Part shown: piece after piece, positions 21,902 through 35,227 of the stretch | Layout: every line of letters starts with the position of its first letter | Position numbering within the stretch: the first letter of the stretch is position 1 | Assembly: GCA_020081605.1 (NCBI GenBank) | Contig: JAHREC010000007.1 | Location: forward strand, 496,001 to 560,000 | DNA from: Albifimbria verrucaria | Taxonomy: Eukaryota; Ascomycota; Sordariomycetes; Hypocreales; Stachybotryaceae | Direction of reading: 5' to 3' | Length of the DNA stretch: 64,000 nucleotides | Position numbers and translations under genes: made by a program | Notes under the pieces: model-generated | What the model was told of the DNA's origin: nothing | What the model saw: only the letters and a program-made list of their open reading frames with translations | Databases searched by the model: none

Positions 21902-22019
21902 CAATGCTCTGGGGATTCTCTAGGTGGTTGGAGTGGCAGAAATCAACTATTTACAAACAACCGACGAATGGGTTTGAGGACCAGCCAAATATACATCCCT
22001 TTAAACCTCCCATGCTTCT

Positions 22020-23217
22020 TTAGAGGCGAGATGACGTATTCGCATCTCCTGATTCCAACCTGAGCATCACCATCACGGCCTTAAGCTCATCAACCAATGT
22101 CTTCCTGAATCTTTCGTCCTTAAAGTACAGTATTGATAAGAGTACATGAAACTTCATAGCGTAAACGGCATTTCTTTTGTCAAAATCTGCCACTGGCTCG
22201 GAGATAGCCACGCGTTTTGTGTATTCGCGAATACAGGGTTCACCCAATTTATATCTAGGATTCCGGCAAATGCCTAAATCCGCTATCCAATAAAGTTAGG
22301 TATCTCCTTATACAGATGCTATGATCAAGATATACCTTCATTATGTCCCCAGTATGCACAAGCATCAAAGATACAAAGTTCGTTTGACGATGTTCTTGGC
22401 TTGATGTTACCTGGCCACAAATCAGAATGGATAAGACAAGGCTTCATAGACCGGCCTTCTTCTTCTAATGGGCGTAGGATGGCAGGGATTGCTTGCTCCA
22501 GGAAACTCGTCTTCAGTACAGAGAGCTCTTCGTCCGGTCCTCGGACTGTATCTTCATGATTAAAAAGACCTTTCATTTGTTGTGTCCAAAACGCAGACCA
22601 GGATGGGTTCCAACTATTGTTCACCGGTACGTTAGCAAGGTGAGTCTGTACATGGAACCCAAATTCTCCTGTAGGCGACTTTCCCATGCTGTTTAGATGG
22701 AGCGCCGATACTGTTGATGCCCAGCCACGAGGACTCGGAAGATCGTCGTACATTTCGACAAATTCGCACAGATAGAAGTGAGTGTCTGGAACATCAACAT
22801 ATGTGCCCCAGGCAACTGGTTTCGGTACGTGATTAGGGCAGAAGTCATATAGGCTCTGCTCGGCTTCGAATGTGCCCTTCATCATATCAATTCCGTGGGC
22901 TCCAGACGAGCCCTCGGGGCCTCTTAGTATCATCAATAAGCAGGATAGAGTGGTGACAAACCTTCTTAAAAATTCCGCTGTATTTCCATCCGGTAATTGA
23001 ACAACGATCTTGACCGTTGCAACCCACGAACTCTTTCCAGATGAGGTGACCGATAGAACACGGCAGCCTGGCGGCAATTCTAAATCAATGTAACGAATGA
23101 ATCAGAAAGACTTGTTCAGTGCGGGCTTGCGGATCATCACTGACTGGCCATGACTGCCTCATCAAGTTCAACATTATCGCCGATCGGGTCGGCCGACTTG
23201 GGTTTTCTCTTTTCCAT
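22020..23217 (-). CDS. Fructosamine/ketosamine 3-kinase family protein
   Basis: The family phosphorylates sugar adducts on protein lysines so that they fall off (deglycation). The likely start, ATG at 23217 (MEKRKPKSADPIG), is followed by an intron whose acceptor precedes ELPPGCRVLSV. The core shows GPEGSSGAHGIDMMKGTFEAE, FYLCEFVEM, and the catalytic-loop motif HSDLWPGN (about 22400) with IFDACAYWGH as the metal-binding block. A short intron lies near 22930-22975, and another near 22265-22335 leads to the last exon ending with stop at 22020. The family usually has VxYGH/HSDLW pairs like these. Convergent with NMT1, with 118 bp between stops; no functional link is implied. Confidence 0.8.
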
Positions 23218-23868
23218 ATTTAATACTGGATTGATCAATAATAAGCAACGTTAAAGACTAATATTTGCGGCCACAAAGCCAAGTATAGTTTCTAGGTAGC
23301 GAGGCGTGAGAACAGTAACTTGGGGAGAGGAGTGCCTTTTAATACAGTACTCGACTCGGCATACCAAATCTAGACTTGTATGCCAAAATCCCTGTGCTGC
23401 AACGTCAAATATTTTTGCTTGCGTTTTTCACGCCTATTCTTGCATTTGACCATGAGGAAATATGTTAGCGCCTCCTCGGCGGTTCCTGCAGCGATCGTAT
23501 TGGCTCGACAATGTCGAGAGGCTGTGACCCCTGCATCTTTCTCTGCAGTTGGTTGTGTCCAGCACCCCAAGTTAGGAAGCCATTACGATTCTGATCAGAG
23601 ACCATCACGTGTAAGAGGTGGAGAGGGGTAGGAGATCTCCATCTTTACTCCAATTTTCCATAAAAATAAAAAGTTAAGGCACAGAGAGGTGGGCGTAAAA
23701 GAGAAAGCCAGAGCGAACAGTAAGCAGATTTATTCAGTTTTTATTCGACATGTAACCACATAAACTATGAGTCAATTTACATCTATAAGACGTCGCTGGG
23801 TTTTTTGGGACAGAGCTTTGTTAACCATATCCCTGTATGTAGTTCGACACGGGTTTGCCCATACAAAC
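23218..23868. other. Gene-free stretch
   Basis: Divergent upstream region between the kinase gene and the NLR-like gene. No gene or repeat is supported. A longer N-terminus of the next gene from the ATG at 23767 remains possible. Confidence 0.45.
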
Positions 23869-26800
23869 ATGGGCCAACCGAACGCCAGTTCGGAGCGACT
23901 TGACGGACGTTCATCGTCTCTAAGCTTTTTACAAAATAGGCTTAATAGATTAAGCTTAGCACGAAGCCGTCCAAACTCGAAACACCCTAGTAATCATAGC
24001 ACAGAAGATCGGAAAGGGCCTCTTGGCCTGGATCTTCTTCATGAGCCATCAGAGCCTCGAATCGACTTCATCTTTGTGAGTCATCGCTACAAGTTCAAGC
24101 ATTACCTGGATAACGCACCTAACTATAATTCCGTGAATAGGTGCATGGCCTCAATGGAGGATCGAGGAAGACGTGGAGCTATTCCTCGGAGCCGGGGATG
24201 TTCTGGCCCAAGGATTGGCTTCCAAATGAATCAGGATTCAAGCACGTGAGACTGCATAGCTTTGGCTACAACGCAGATTGGACTACACGAAAAGATAGTC
24301 ATCTCACATTGCATGATTTCGGACAGGCCTTGGTTGCTGATATTTTCAATTCACCACATCTCAAAAAAATGGCGACGTAAATTTAACTCTCTCCAAAAGA
24401 TCACAGTCTTTGGCTAATGCGCGTTCCAGACTCCTATCGTGCTTGTAGCTCATAGTATGGGTGGCTTGGTCGTTAAAAGGTAAGTTGAAAGTACAAGTGC
24501 TTGCGTCTGATGCTAATGCCATGTAGGCCTACCTCTTGGCGACTCGTGATCCATTGTACAAAGAGGTTGCACGGCGGTTTCACACATTGTTCTTCTTAGG
24601 AACTCCACATAGAGGAGCGGATTCAGCCAATCTTGCGAAGCTGATAATGCGTTCCACGGGAAATGTGACAAAAGCATTCTTAGACGAGTTACTCCCAGGC
24701 AGAGGGACACTGGATGTTTGTTGAGCCTCACGATAGCCAAACTTACTCGATCCAGTACAACTAACTCAGCCAGCAAATCAATGACGAGTTTCGGCATGTT
24801 TGCGAGAAGATCAATATTTGGTCATTTTCAGAAAGCATTCCAACAGAATTTAGCTTTATGACCACCATGATAGTGGATAAAGGGTCAGCTATCTTGGGTT
24901 TGTCTTCTACTACTTTCCTATCTTGTTATACTTGCTGATTGATTGATTGATTGACACGTAGGCATGCCACGAGAGCATGTTCAATACTTGGAGGCTAATC
25001 ATCGAAATATTTGCAAATTTGATACTCCAACAAATCCAAACTATGTTATTCTACAAAGAGCATTCATAACGACTATTGAGGCAATAGAAGCTGATGGTAA
25101 GAGTGATCAACTGGGCAAAGATACTGTCATGTTGACTCGAGCATAGCAACTTTCCGGCGTCGAGATGACTTTCGCAGGCAAATGCGTTCAATTGCTTCAT
25201 TCTTACGTATTGAACAAAGCCCTGAGTCGGTTCAATTAGCAACAAATCAAAAACAACAAATTGGTTCATGCCAATGGTTGACTGATAGCCATTCATTTCA
25301 GGAATGGGTCACAGACTCTGCGGGCATTGGTGGAGATCTCGATACAGATGCAATAGCCTCGGAGTCTCACAAAGCCATGATCCTTTGGTTGAATGGTCGA
25401 CCAGGCACCGGAAAGTCGGTTGCTACTAGCCATGTCGTCCGCTATTTGCAGTCCTGCAATTTAGATTGCAGTTTTTACTTCTTTCGTCACGAAGATATGC
25501 CCAATGCAACAGCGGCGGCAATGCTACGTTCCCTCGCATTCCAAATGGCCGAATCTAATTTCGAAATTCGTCGAATAATTATGTCAATGGCTGAAGACGG
25601 GTTTCGAATCAATCTTGAAGATCATCACATGATATGGGCCAGCATTTTTGTCGACCAAATCTTCAAAGCTGAGCAAGCACGGCCGCATTATTGGGTGATT
25701 GATGCACTCGATGAGTGCATGAGCAAAAGCATCCCTGCGCTAGTTTCCATGTTGGCATCGCTAAGTTCTAGAAATCCTCTTCGTATCTTCGTTGCCAGTC
25801 GACCAGGTGGTCAGCTGGAGAGACTGCTTTTGCAAGAAGATACCAGGATATCACAAATTCATACCGGAGAGCAGGGCTCTATGGACGATATTAAACTTTA
25901 CCTGCAGTCCAGATGCTATCCAGCAACAAATGATGATGCGTCCCAGGACTTGGTCGGCGAAATGATAAGTAAATCCAATGGGAACTTTCTCTGGGCAGCC
26001 CTTACGGTCGCAAATTTAGAGGATGCATACAGCATTGAAGATAAGCAAGCCGTGCTCAGACAGATCCCGCCTGAGATGGACGAATTTTACTCACGAATTG
26101 CTTCCTCGATCGTAGAGTCTGCGAGCTCTGAGCTGGCCAAATGCATTTTGGCGTGGGTGTTATGCTCTGCACGCCCACTTTCTTTTGATGAACTTATCGA
26201 GGCTGTCAAACTGGATATCAATCGTACACTTACGGCTTCTGCAAGTCAGATTGAAACTCTAACGGGGCACCTTGTCTTTGTGGATGCTCAAAATCATGTC
26301 CATATCACTCATCAAACAGCTCAAGCCTTTTTAACTCGCCAAAAGGATGGGCTTTGGATTGACCAGGCGAAAGCGCATTCTCGTCTGGCAGAGATATGCT
26401 TGCAGCTTTTATGTGGCAGCAGTTTTTCACCGCCGAGGATCCGCAGAAATAGTGTCAAGAGCAAAGCCACGGTTCTTCCTCCGCTTTCCAACTATGCATT
26501 GCTGCACTACTCATTTCACCTTGTGAACTGTTCGCCAACCGCTGGTAACCCTCATATTCTTGCCACCAAGTTCTTCACAACTAATGTTTTGACTTGGATC
26601 GAAAAGATGGCAGACTCCGGAAGCCTATGGACTCTTCAACTAGCTGCGAACAGGCTCCATACATACCTTGGTCGAAGAGCCGAATATCATTCACCCATCG
26701 ATAAGGATACACAGGTTCTGACTCCATGGGCTAGCGACTTGCATCATATATTCGCAGCTTTCAATTCTCATCTGGTTTCGTCACCGTCATCCATTCATTG

Positions 26801-28935
26801 GCTTGTGCCACATCTTTGTCCATCTTCCTCAATTATACTACAACGTTTTGCCAAACCCGCCCGTGATCATCGCATTACTGGCTTCACGGAAACAGATTGG
26901 AGCGATAGGCTGGCGTGTTATTTGCATCATGAAGAAGCAACCGCAATTGCTTTGAGTAATCGTTATTTAGCTGTTGGCCTTGCTGGAGGTGATATCAAGC
27001 TTTATCACTTGGCTGGATCTCTCACTTTTAATTCGGTTGGTACACTTAAGCATGAGAAGAAAGTACGGCATCTCGCATTTAGTCGATCTTCTTTGCTTTT
27101 GGTTTCCTGCAGTCCGAGGAGATTAATTTTGTGGAATATTCATGAGACTGAACCGTTTCGTCTTTGGTCTGTCAACATTGGCTTTATTCCTTCTACAGTT
27201 GCATTCAGCCCAGAAGAGAAATCAGTCGTATTGACAGACTACCAAAACAGTGCGATTGTCGCTTTCGAGGTATCAAATGGTTCTATTTCAAGTTCAACTC
27301 TTCTTCACGCTGGCTCAGAGTCGGATTCTTCAGATGAAGATAGTGGGAATTTGCCGAAATGGACGCCCGCTAGCCGGATCCGTCTTGACATTAACCAGAA
27401 AGTTGCCGCAATAGCGTATCGAAATGCATCAGTATCGATATGGGACCTGGAGGAAGTTGAGAAAATTGGTGATTTTGAGAAAGAGGGCTTTGAGAATATT
27501 TACGTTACTCCACCAACTCTCGACATGATCTTCAACCCGATACCTGATCTTGAGTTGCTTGCTCTGACTTACGAAGATGGGGATATTATCACTTGCAACC
27601 CATGGACCTTGGATCAGGAGTGCAAACAACATTTTGACATGCCAATCAGTACTTTGGCTGCAACTTCGGATGGTCGGATTTTGGCTGGGGCAGCTGAGAA
27701 CGGTGAAATTTACATCCTCATGTTTGATACTCTTCAGCTATTATACCATATCAAGAATCTGGATGGGCAGCTTCGAATCCACGATATTGTGTTCTCAAAT
27801 GACAACTTAAGGTTCTACGATATTCGTGGGCAGTGTTGCAACGTTTGGGAGCCTCTCGTCTTATTACCCAAAAATGGCCCGGATGAGAGTTCCTTTGAAT
27901 CACAAAATGAGGAGCTCAGCCTCACAAATATTCCAAGCTCCCGAGCCCATGAGTTTCAATGGGGAGAGATAATAACTGTCATAGAAGCTGATTTGGAGTC
28001 AAATCGTCTGTTCGTTGGTCGACAAGGTGGTAGTATCGACATCTTCACGTTCGACACGACGGTCTGGCTTCACAAATTACAACTCCACGATACATTTAGT
28101 GACATAAAACAACTCGTATGGAATAGTAGAAAAAGTATTCTGGTTAGCTTGGACAACACTAATCGATATCTTGTTACCAAATTTACTGAATCCATACGTG
28201 ATATCCCAATACAAGTTGAACGCTTGTTGGATCGGAGGAGTCAGCACCTATTCAGCAATTGATCATTGATGATCAAGGCCAGTATCTACTGGTCCATACT
28301 GGTCTGAGAACTGAGACAATAGATTTGAATGGAAATTTGATGGGAGAGCAGCTGTGGTCCGCAGACACATGGTGGATGAGCCATCCATCGAACTCATCTC
28401 TAATCATGGCAATTCATCACAATGAAGCTTACTCGTTGCAATGGCCAACACTCAAAAGAGTTGATGCAATCAATAATTGTCCTGGCCCTGATGTGTTCAA
28501 TCACATGGAGTCAACAAATTATAGATGGATAGGGGTCCTGCCTCTTCTTTCTTAGTCCAAGCTTCCAAGGAACCACAACAGCAAATGACATCCTTAGCTG
28601 TACTAGATACATCTAAGGCTGTGTCCGAAATATCTCAATTATCCATTAAGAATCTAAAAATAAAATGGTTGGGTCTACAGTCAATATTAGGATGTATCAG
28701 ATCTAACTTGTACTTCCTCAATACTTCCGGCTGGGTATGCTCTATCAACCTCAAAAACTCGAAAGATACCACACACTATATAAGGCATTTCTATATACCA
28801 TTTACATGGCAGACAGGTACGGAAAACATTGTCAAAATTATTTCGAAAACATCGGTGGCATTTGGACGAGGGGAACAACTTGTCGTATTTCACGGATTTT
28901 TAGATTTTGAGGAGACGATGACTTTCGGAGTTTAG
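23869..28935 (+). CDS. NLR-like protein: SesB-type alpha/beta hydrolase, NACHT, WD40-like propeller
   Basis: Fungal STAND proteins of this layout act as non-self or heterokaryon-incompatibility sensors. The hydrolase part shows DFIF|VHGLNGGSRKTW across a clean intron (24076-24140), WPKDWLP, then after a second intron PIVLVAHSMGGLVVK with the nucleophile serine, and FFLGTPHRGAD. The NACHT part has Walker A LNGRPGTGKSVATSH (about 25390), Walker B HYWVIDALDEC (about 25690) and RIFVASRPGG. From about 26900 to the end, diverged repeats (LAVGLAGGDIKLYHL, ASVSIWDLEE, LFVGRQGGSIDIF) form a beta-propeller. Further introns lie near 24480-24525, 24720-24775 and 24900-24960. Five one-base frame losses (A 24363-24369, A 24475-24478, T 25132-25133, T 28259-28260, G 28532-28535) are each repaired by one added base, so the gene is probably intact. 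Start at 23869 chosen; 23767 is possible. Confidence 0.85.
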
Positions 28936-29241
28936 CTCGTGCAGTAGATACATCATACCATAGTATCCTTGGCTTCCGTGAGCTCCGTTGCTCTGTCAAG
29001 TTCCGAACCGTAATGAGAACTTTTGGACCCGGAAGAAACTGTTTTCTATTAATTGGACCAATACTGTGCCGACTGCAATATTTTGCCCCATTTTCTTACC
29101 CCTGTCACTTCTAATAAACTGTTGGTGCACTGGCAACACGCAACTGATGCGGGGGCTCAACGTTGGGAGAGGACCATCATCGCATTACTTGACACAACGC
29201 CCGAATTTTGTAGAGTAGAGCTATTACATAAGTCACTCGTC

Positions 29242-31110
29242 ATGTCTGAGAAACTACAATCTATGACGGCGCACTTGTCGCCAGCGTCTACTGCGAGTTG
29301 TACACGAAATGAAACAGAAGACGGCCGAAGCATAACTCAAGCCGCTCAGCCGTCAAACGAATCCCGCATAATTAAGGATGAAAATAAACCAACCGAAGAC
29401 GCTCACAAGCCATTCTCAGTCTTCAACAACAAGAGTAAGAGGTGGATATCATGTGTGGCGTCTGTTGGTGCAATGTTCTCGACACTGAGCAGCTACATCT
29501 ACATCCCGGCACTACAGCCTCTTGCAACTGACTTAGGTGTTTCCATTACACTTATTAACTTAACTGTAACGTCATATATGATTGTTGCAGGCGTAGCCCT
29601 AACTTTTATGGGAGATCTGGCCGACCAGGGTGGTCGCAGACCAGCTTATATCCTCATGTTTGCACTGGCATTTGGCTCTAACGTTGGCCTGGCTCTTCAA
29701 AATTCCTTCGTGGTGTTATTCATTCTCCGGATGATCCAGAGCTTGGGTGTTTCAGGCACGAGTATAACTGATCCGATACAACTGTCAGGGCTAACATTGA
29801 CTTTCTAGGTTCGTATGGAGCTGCGTATGGAATAATCGCAGATATAACCACCATCTCGGAGCGTGGCTCCTACACGGGAGTCTAATCTTTTTGTAAGTAT
29901 GCTTCTGAAACATGCAATCCAGGAATTTCCTAAAATTGCTAGCACAAATGCTGCACCGAGCTTTGGTCCAGTTATCGCTGGGGCCTTAACCCAAAATCTT
30001 GGGTGGAGGTGGATTTTCTGGTTCCCTCCATCTTCACAGGAACCTACCTGTTGGTAGTTCTACTTCTGCTTCCGGAAACACAAAGAAAAGTTGTTGGCAA
30101 TGGAAGCATTCCAGTCAAGGGTATCTACAGAAGTTTCTTCGAGGTTTTTATCCAGGATTGCAAAGTGGCAAAGAGCTCAACACAAACACAAGCGAGTACG
30201 ACAGGCTGTCACATTCCCAATCCGTTCAAATGCATCAAACTGCTTTTTCGAAAGGCGAACTTCACTATTATTACAATAGGCTCTATCACGTATGCGGTTA
30301 AAATGACATTGCAGACTTCTCTGGCAGTTCAATGTATTCAGATATACAAACTGAACTACTTGCAGGCCGGTCTGGTCTATCTACCATCAGGTATAGGTGG
30401 TGCAATTGCTTCATATATTACAGGTTGGTAGTCTCCTATGGCTCTAAATGCTCAACTCTTAAACCGTGGATATACTCATATTTTTATAGGCATCTACCTT
30501 GACAGAAACATGAAACATTACATTTCCCAACAACAAAATGGGTCTCAAGGAACAGAGAATGTTCTCAATCTACCTGTGGAAAGTTTGCGTCTAAAACGCG
30601 TTCAAATCCTCGTCTTCCTCAGCGCCGCTGGAACCGTCGGCTATGGCATTAGTCTTTCGAAACACGTGGTGAGTTGTTAACAAATACAATAGATATGGCT
30701 GGTGTTAACGATCACATAGCATATTGCTGTCCCACTTGTCATGCAATTCATCAGCGGAGCTGCAACTTCTAGTATCTTCACAGTAAGCCATACTCGTCTA
30801 CGCCCCGTGTTTATGGCCAGGCTGTTCTAATTTGTGGTATCCGCTAGGCCTGTGGTACTCTTTTGACGGACTTAAACGCAACTTCTTCCGCAACAGCACA
30901 AGCATCATATAATCTCGTCCGATGTCTTGGGGCAGGTGCGGCAATCGCAGCTCAGCAGCCTTTAGCCGATGCAGCAGGTTTAGGATGGTGTTTCGGCGTT
31001 TTTGGTTTGATCATGGCATTTGCAGCACCCTAGTGGGACTTCTCCGAAGATGTGGTATGAGTTGGAGAATGGCTAATGCTGCGCAAACGTCCACAATGAC
31101 ACACGTTTAA
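29242..31110 (+). CDS. MFS drug:H+ antiporter (DHA1-like)
   Basis: Twelve-helix-type transporter of the major facilitator superfamily. From the ATG at 29242 a Ser/Thr-rich cytosolic tail leads into the first helix at SVGAMFSTLSSYIYIPAL. The family motif follows as GDLADQGGRRPAYI between helices 2 and 3. GPVIAGALTQNLGWRWIFW is the motif C region of antiporters. Later helices are seen at LLVVLLLLPETQRK, ILVFLSAAGTVGYGISL, and finally DAAGLGWCFGVFGLIMAF. The gene is interrupted by several short introns and/or under-called bases (frames change near 29800, 29890, 30030, 30420, 30680 and 30780-30850), so exact exon ends are uncertain. It could export a toxin or cluster product; its substrate cannot be read. 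Confidence 0.8.
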
Positions 31111-31242
31111 ATATCTGAGAATTATGAAAGAACACAAAGATGCGATGCATAGCTAAACAACAGATAGAAATAGCCTCAGTATAAACGCCTGTAAATCTAA
31201 CATTTCTTCCCATGTTTACACAAATTAACTCCGCTAAGCCAA

Positions 31243-32735
31243 TCAAATATGAAGTACATTATATCTTACAACTCTCTTGGTTAGCGATAACCTCGAAATC
31301 CTTGTCAGATTCCTCAGCTCCTTCTTAACCCATTCTTGTATAGCTGATACTGCTTGATACGGGCTATCCAAGTGTAGTTGAAAAAGCCTTGTAGAAGCGA
31401 AGGTGTGAAGGTGTCCTCAGGAATGTGGCTTGCAAAATGGTTTGCTAATCGTTTGATCTCCTCAGGGTCTATGTGCGCGGTGCAGCCCAGCTCAGGAGAA
31501 AACATGCGTATGAACATTTCCTCGGCAGACTTCTTGCTGATATTACCAAGGAGAACTTTCATATCCACGCGTCCAGGTCGGACAAGTGCGCTGTCTAGTT
31601 TCTCTGGTCGGTTCGTTGTCATAATGACGATACGGCCTTCTTGAGACCCGACACCGTCCAAGACATTGAGCAGTCCAGATAAAGTGCAATTGCTGCTCGG
31701 CATGCCCGTATCCTTCGCTTTTGCCCTTTCAGCATCCGACAATGATCGGTCAACCCAAACAGCGTCAATATCCTCAAGTAACACGACACATCGTGGTGGT
31801 ATTTCCTGAAACATCTGCTCGAGATCCGCATCTGTGGCCACGCTTGGAATCTTCACTTCATACAAGTCGAGCCCAAATTCACCAGCAATTGCTACCGACA
31901 ATGACGATTTTCCAGTGCCTGGGGGCCCATAGAAGAGGTAACCTCTCCGATATGGCATGCTGCGGCTCTGGTAACGGAGCTGTGTTCTTGCGTCCAAATA
32001 GTTCCGTATATCGGCTAGGAGCTCCTGCTTCATTCCATTGTCAAAATGGACAGTATCCAAAAGGCGAATCGGTTTACGAGCTTTCGGCTTCCAAGAGACT
32101 CCATATCGGTCTCTGGCATAAATGATGACGAAGAATTGCGTTTGCGCGTCCGCATGATCCTGGCAGGTTTGAATGAATTGTTTCACTGGCGCAACGGACC
32201 ATCCGAAGCAACTGATGGTTAGATCTTCCCCACCCACACCATCATAACCTGCGTCAGAAGACAGCGGGCTGAAAGTGTCAATTGCGCGCGTCACAATCAA
32301 CAGGCTGCCGGAAAACCAGATCCATCTCGCGTCCCAATGAGGCAAATACTGGGTGGCATGGCGTGTCTTTTTCAGAGCAGCGGCCCGGTCTGTACTGGAA
32401 CGTCCAATTTCAGTGCGTCCAGTGAATGATCTGTAGTGTCGTGGCCTGTTAGACAGGATCCAAGTGACAACGCTCCTGTTAAGAGGGTCGCCTCCAGGTA
32501 TCGTCACCGACGCTAGAAAGAATTGCCTGACCCATGAGTATGCGTCGTCCCAAACCTTTCGAAGGAACCTCCAGGCCGTGGGTACGACACCAGCAATTGC
32601 AATCAGAGAGCCAATCTTGGTGACGTCAAGCTCCGACCAATGGCACCAGAGATCCCGCACAAGGCCAATACCATGAGACGAGGCATCCAGGAGAGCGAGA
32701 TTAGCTGCACCTCCGGCATGAAAGTTGTATGGCAT
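31243..32735 (-). CDS. BCS1-like AAA ATPase
   Basis: Protein of the BCS1 group: a mitochondrial inner-membrane AAA ATPase in its founding member, with many fungal paralogues of unknown role. Start is the ATG at 32735 (MPYNFHAGG). The first ~200 residues match the BCS1 N-terminal domain, with IYARDRYGVSWKPKA at its end. The AAA domain has Walker A GPPGTGKSS, Walker B CVVLLEDIDAV and the arginine-finger region TTNRPEKLDSALVRPGRVD. The uncorrected frame ends at 31314. One added base at the A pair 31370-31371 gives a more natural C-terminus with IQEWVKKEL and a stop at 31243. A hydrophobic stretch (IGSLIAIAGVVPTAW) may be the membrane anchor. The role beside the NLR-like gene is unknown. Confidence 0.85.
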
Positions 32736-33555
32736 GTTCCCAATCGACAACCAGATCTGTTACGCGCTTAATCACTCATCCGTGCATCTGACCAGGCCTT
32801 GATGAAACGAACGAAGTGGGCAGAGGGATATGGTCGGCAAGGGGCGCCTGGAGCTTCCTCAATTACACAAAAAGACTTAATAGTAAAACATTGGGGAGAA
32901 TGGAAGACGAGACTGCAAAATGAGCGTGAGAAGATGGCAAATGGAAAGTTCCAAGCTTGCTTTACCGTGGCATCAGCATTGTGGAAAACTTTTTGGATAT
33001 CCCTGACTGCGCCACAGTTTATCAAAGGGTCAAGCCACAACTCCATCCTTTTCATGATGGGATTGATGTTGGACAGAATGCAGCAAAGGCACTGGAGCTT
33101 TTATTTTTATTTATTGTTTATTACTAATAATATCGTCTTATTAACAAGTTAAAAATATCACGTTTCAATACATCATTCTTACCCAATCCACGGAACCATA
33201 CGCCTGGTAACTTATACAGACGTGACCCGGTTTTCAGAACGCACCCTTTTAGCGGCAATCCTAATACTTGACCCTAGTAGCTAAACACAACAGGGAGGCG
33301 AAGTGTTTCTTGGAGATTTAGTCTAAACAGTAACGTAAAGGTATATTATCTACTAACTGAATTGCTATTTATCCTTCTTTGTAGACACTTGAAGACACAA
33401 GGTTGGCGCTGCAACATGGTGGGAATGTCAACCAGCATCTCACTGCGTCCGGCATTCTCCGCCGACGCAAACCTGTTCCTGCTTTTATGTTGGCAACGTC
33501 ATGGCATAACCATATCGAGGTCTCTCAAGTGACTATCTCTATTTGATCATCCTCT
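32736..33555. other. Gene-free stretch
   Basis: Upstream of the AAA ATPase gene and downstream of the DJ-1/PfpI gene. Short frames on both strands lack motifs. Nothing further seen. Confidence 0.45.
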
Positions 33556-34265
33556 CTACTCATAAAACTTGAAATCATGCGAGGCAATCTGCTTCCCAGC
33601 GGCATCATACCTCAATGGGACAGCCCCAAGAAACCCGTCCACATCCCTAGGCTCAAAATCTAGAGATTGCATTGACATGGTGAACGCGTCCAGTGGGTGC
33701 CTTTCCTTGATCCAGTGTGCCACCATGTCCATGCCTGCCAGCGCGCCGCCTGCCGTCCAGATGTTGCCGTCTACAATCCACTTCTTCTCCATTGTCCAAT
33801 TCACCTTGGGGTACTTCTCCTTGACCCAGCCAAAGAGCATGTGGTTGACAGTGGCCTTCTTGCCATCCAGGACCCCGCCGCGGCAGCTACGCATGCACCT
33901 GTGCAATTGGTAAACAGCACCTTGCCGGCTGCTACATGCTTCCGGATGAGCTCGGCGAAGAGTGGGTCAAGCTCGAAAGCGTCCGGGTCCGGCCCGGGCA
34001 AGATCAATATGTCAAGCTCAGGCGCATTGTCTACTGTGCAGGTAGGTGGCAGAAGTATGCCACCGGACAACGGCACAGGGTCAAGGGAAACGCCAATGTG
34101 ATGGTTAACAAACTCGATTTCTGCCGCAGCTTCCTCATTGACTGGACAGAATTTCTTGAGCAATTGAGCCGACTGCTTCGTAGCGGAACCCAGCACGTCA
34201 AGCAGGCCAATGGCATCAATGGCTTGGTATGAGTATACCAAAACGCCGACATTTAGAGGAGCCAT
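33556..34265 (-). CDS. DJ-1/PfpI family protein (glutamine amidotransferase-like fold)
   Basis: ATG at 34265 starts MAPLNVGVLVYSY, a typical first beta strand of the fold. The nucleophile elbow is LFTNCTGACVAAAAG, with Cys as the likely reactive residue, and WTAGGALAGMDMVAHWI is the usual helix after the last strand. The family includes glyoxalase III-type, isonitrile-hydratase-like and protease-like members; which applies cannot be told. One frame break at the C run 33873-33876, on the sequence VAAAAG|VLDGKKATVNH, is closed by one added base, giving about 237 residues, the normal size. Isolated between gene-free stretches. Confidence 0.82.
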
Positions 34266-35227
34266 TGTGAAAGAATAAACTGATAAATTTTTTTGTAATG
34301 AAGAAATGAATTGGGACACTTTATTCTCTACAGTAAATTGCTTTCAAGTCTGACTCTTCTACTTATACTTCATACTCTCCTCAACCGATGAAGCTAACTT
34401 CCGAAGGTGGTCGGCAACAAATAGTTATGCCCAACGTAACGTCTGGGCGCTGCTAAACCCGAAACGTCTGCCGTGAGGGGTGTAAGACATGTCTCGGTGC
34501 GTTGTCTTGCCATTTCTAGTACAACCCTGTCTTGTCTCGCACAGGATACGACGCTGCAGACAGAAACAGCCAGCCAATGTCAGATATCAGCTCTTTCTTT
34601 CTCACATTCCTATTTTGCATCAGGTCCATCAGGCTCGGATGGATTGAACCCCGGAGCAATCAGTATTCAAGGGACATTCGAACAAGGGCAGAGCCCACCT
34701 ATTGTATCTGGGCGCGTGCATTCTCTTCATTTTTCACCGCACGCATCCTTAATTATACAGGAATCAGATTAGTACATCGACCCTGTGATAAGTAGGGGCA
34801 TTGTATGACACGCGCCTTATTATGTTCAGGATGGTGCGAAGAACATGCCCATGCCATCGGTGAGCCTCTGCAAACTGAGAGCATAAGTCATAACCCTCTA
34901 CCAATCACGAGTTGAGTAGAATCAGGAAATGGTAACTCCTGTTTTGTCTAACGGTAAACCTTATCGCGCATGTGTGTAACAAACCTGCATCACTTCAGTT
35001 AATAGGCGCTCAACCGGTGTAATGCCCGAGAGCCGCTTGCTTGCACGGTTGAACGAGTAAACCTTACGAGTTGGGGGTCATGTCTGTGCTCAACGTGTCG
35101 CTATGGACCGCCTTCGCCAATTTATTCTTTAATGAGAACAAAGTTCGTAATTAAGAATATATATTTCTAGCGTAGAGGGTATCAAATGTGTCTCGTCTTA
35201 TCTAACAGGTCTATCATCAACTCTATA
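34266..35227. other. Gene-free stretch
   Basis: About 960 bp between two minus-strand genes. I see no supportable gene, RNA or repeat. Confidence 0.5.

Noticed and set aside
23869..28935. Programmed ribosomal frameshifting in the NLR-like and other genes
   Set aside because: The breaks occur in unrelated genes, always as a one-base loss in a homopolymer, without shared slippery sites or downstream structures. Assembly error explains them more simply.
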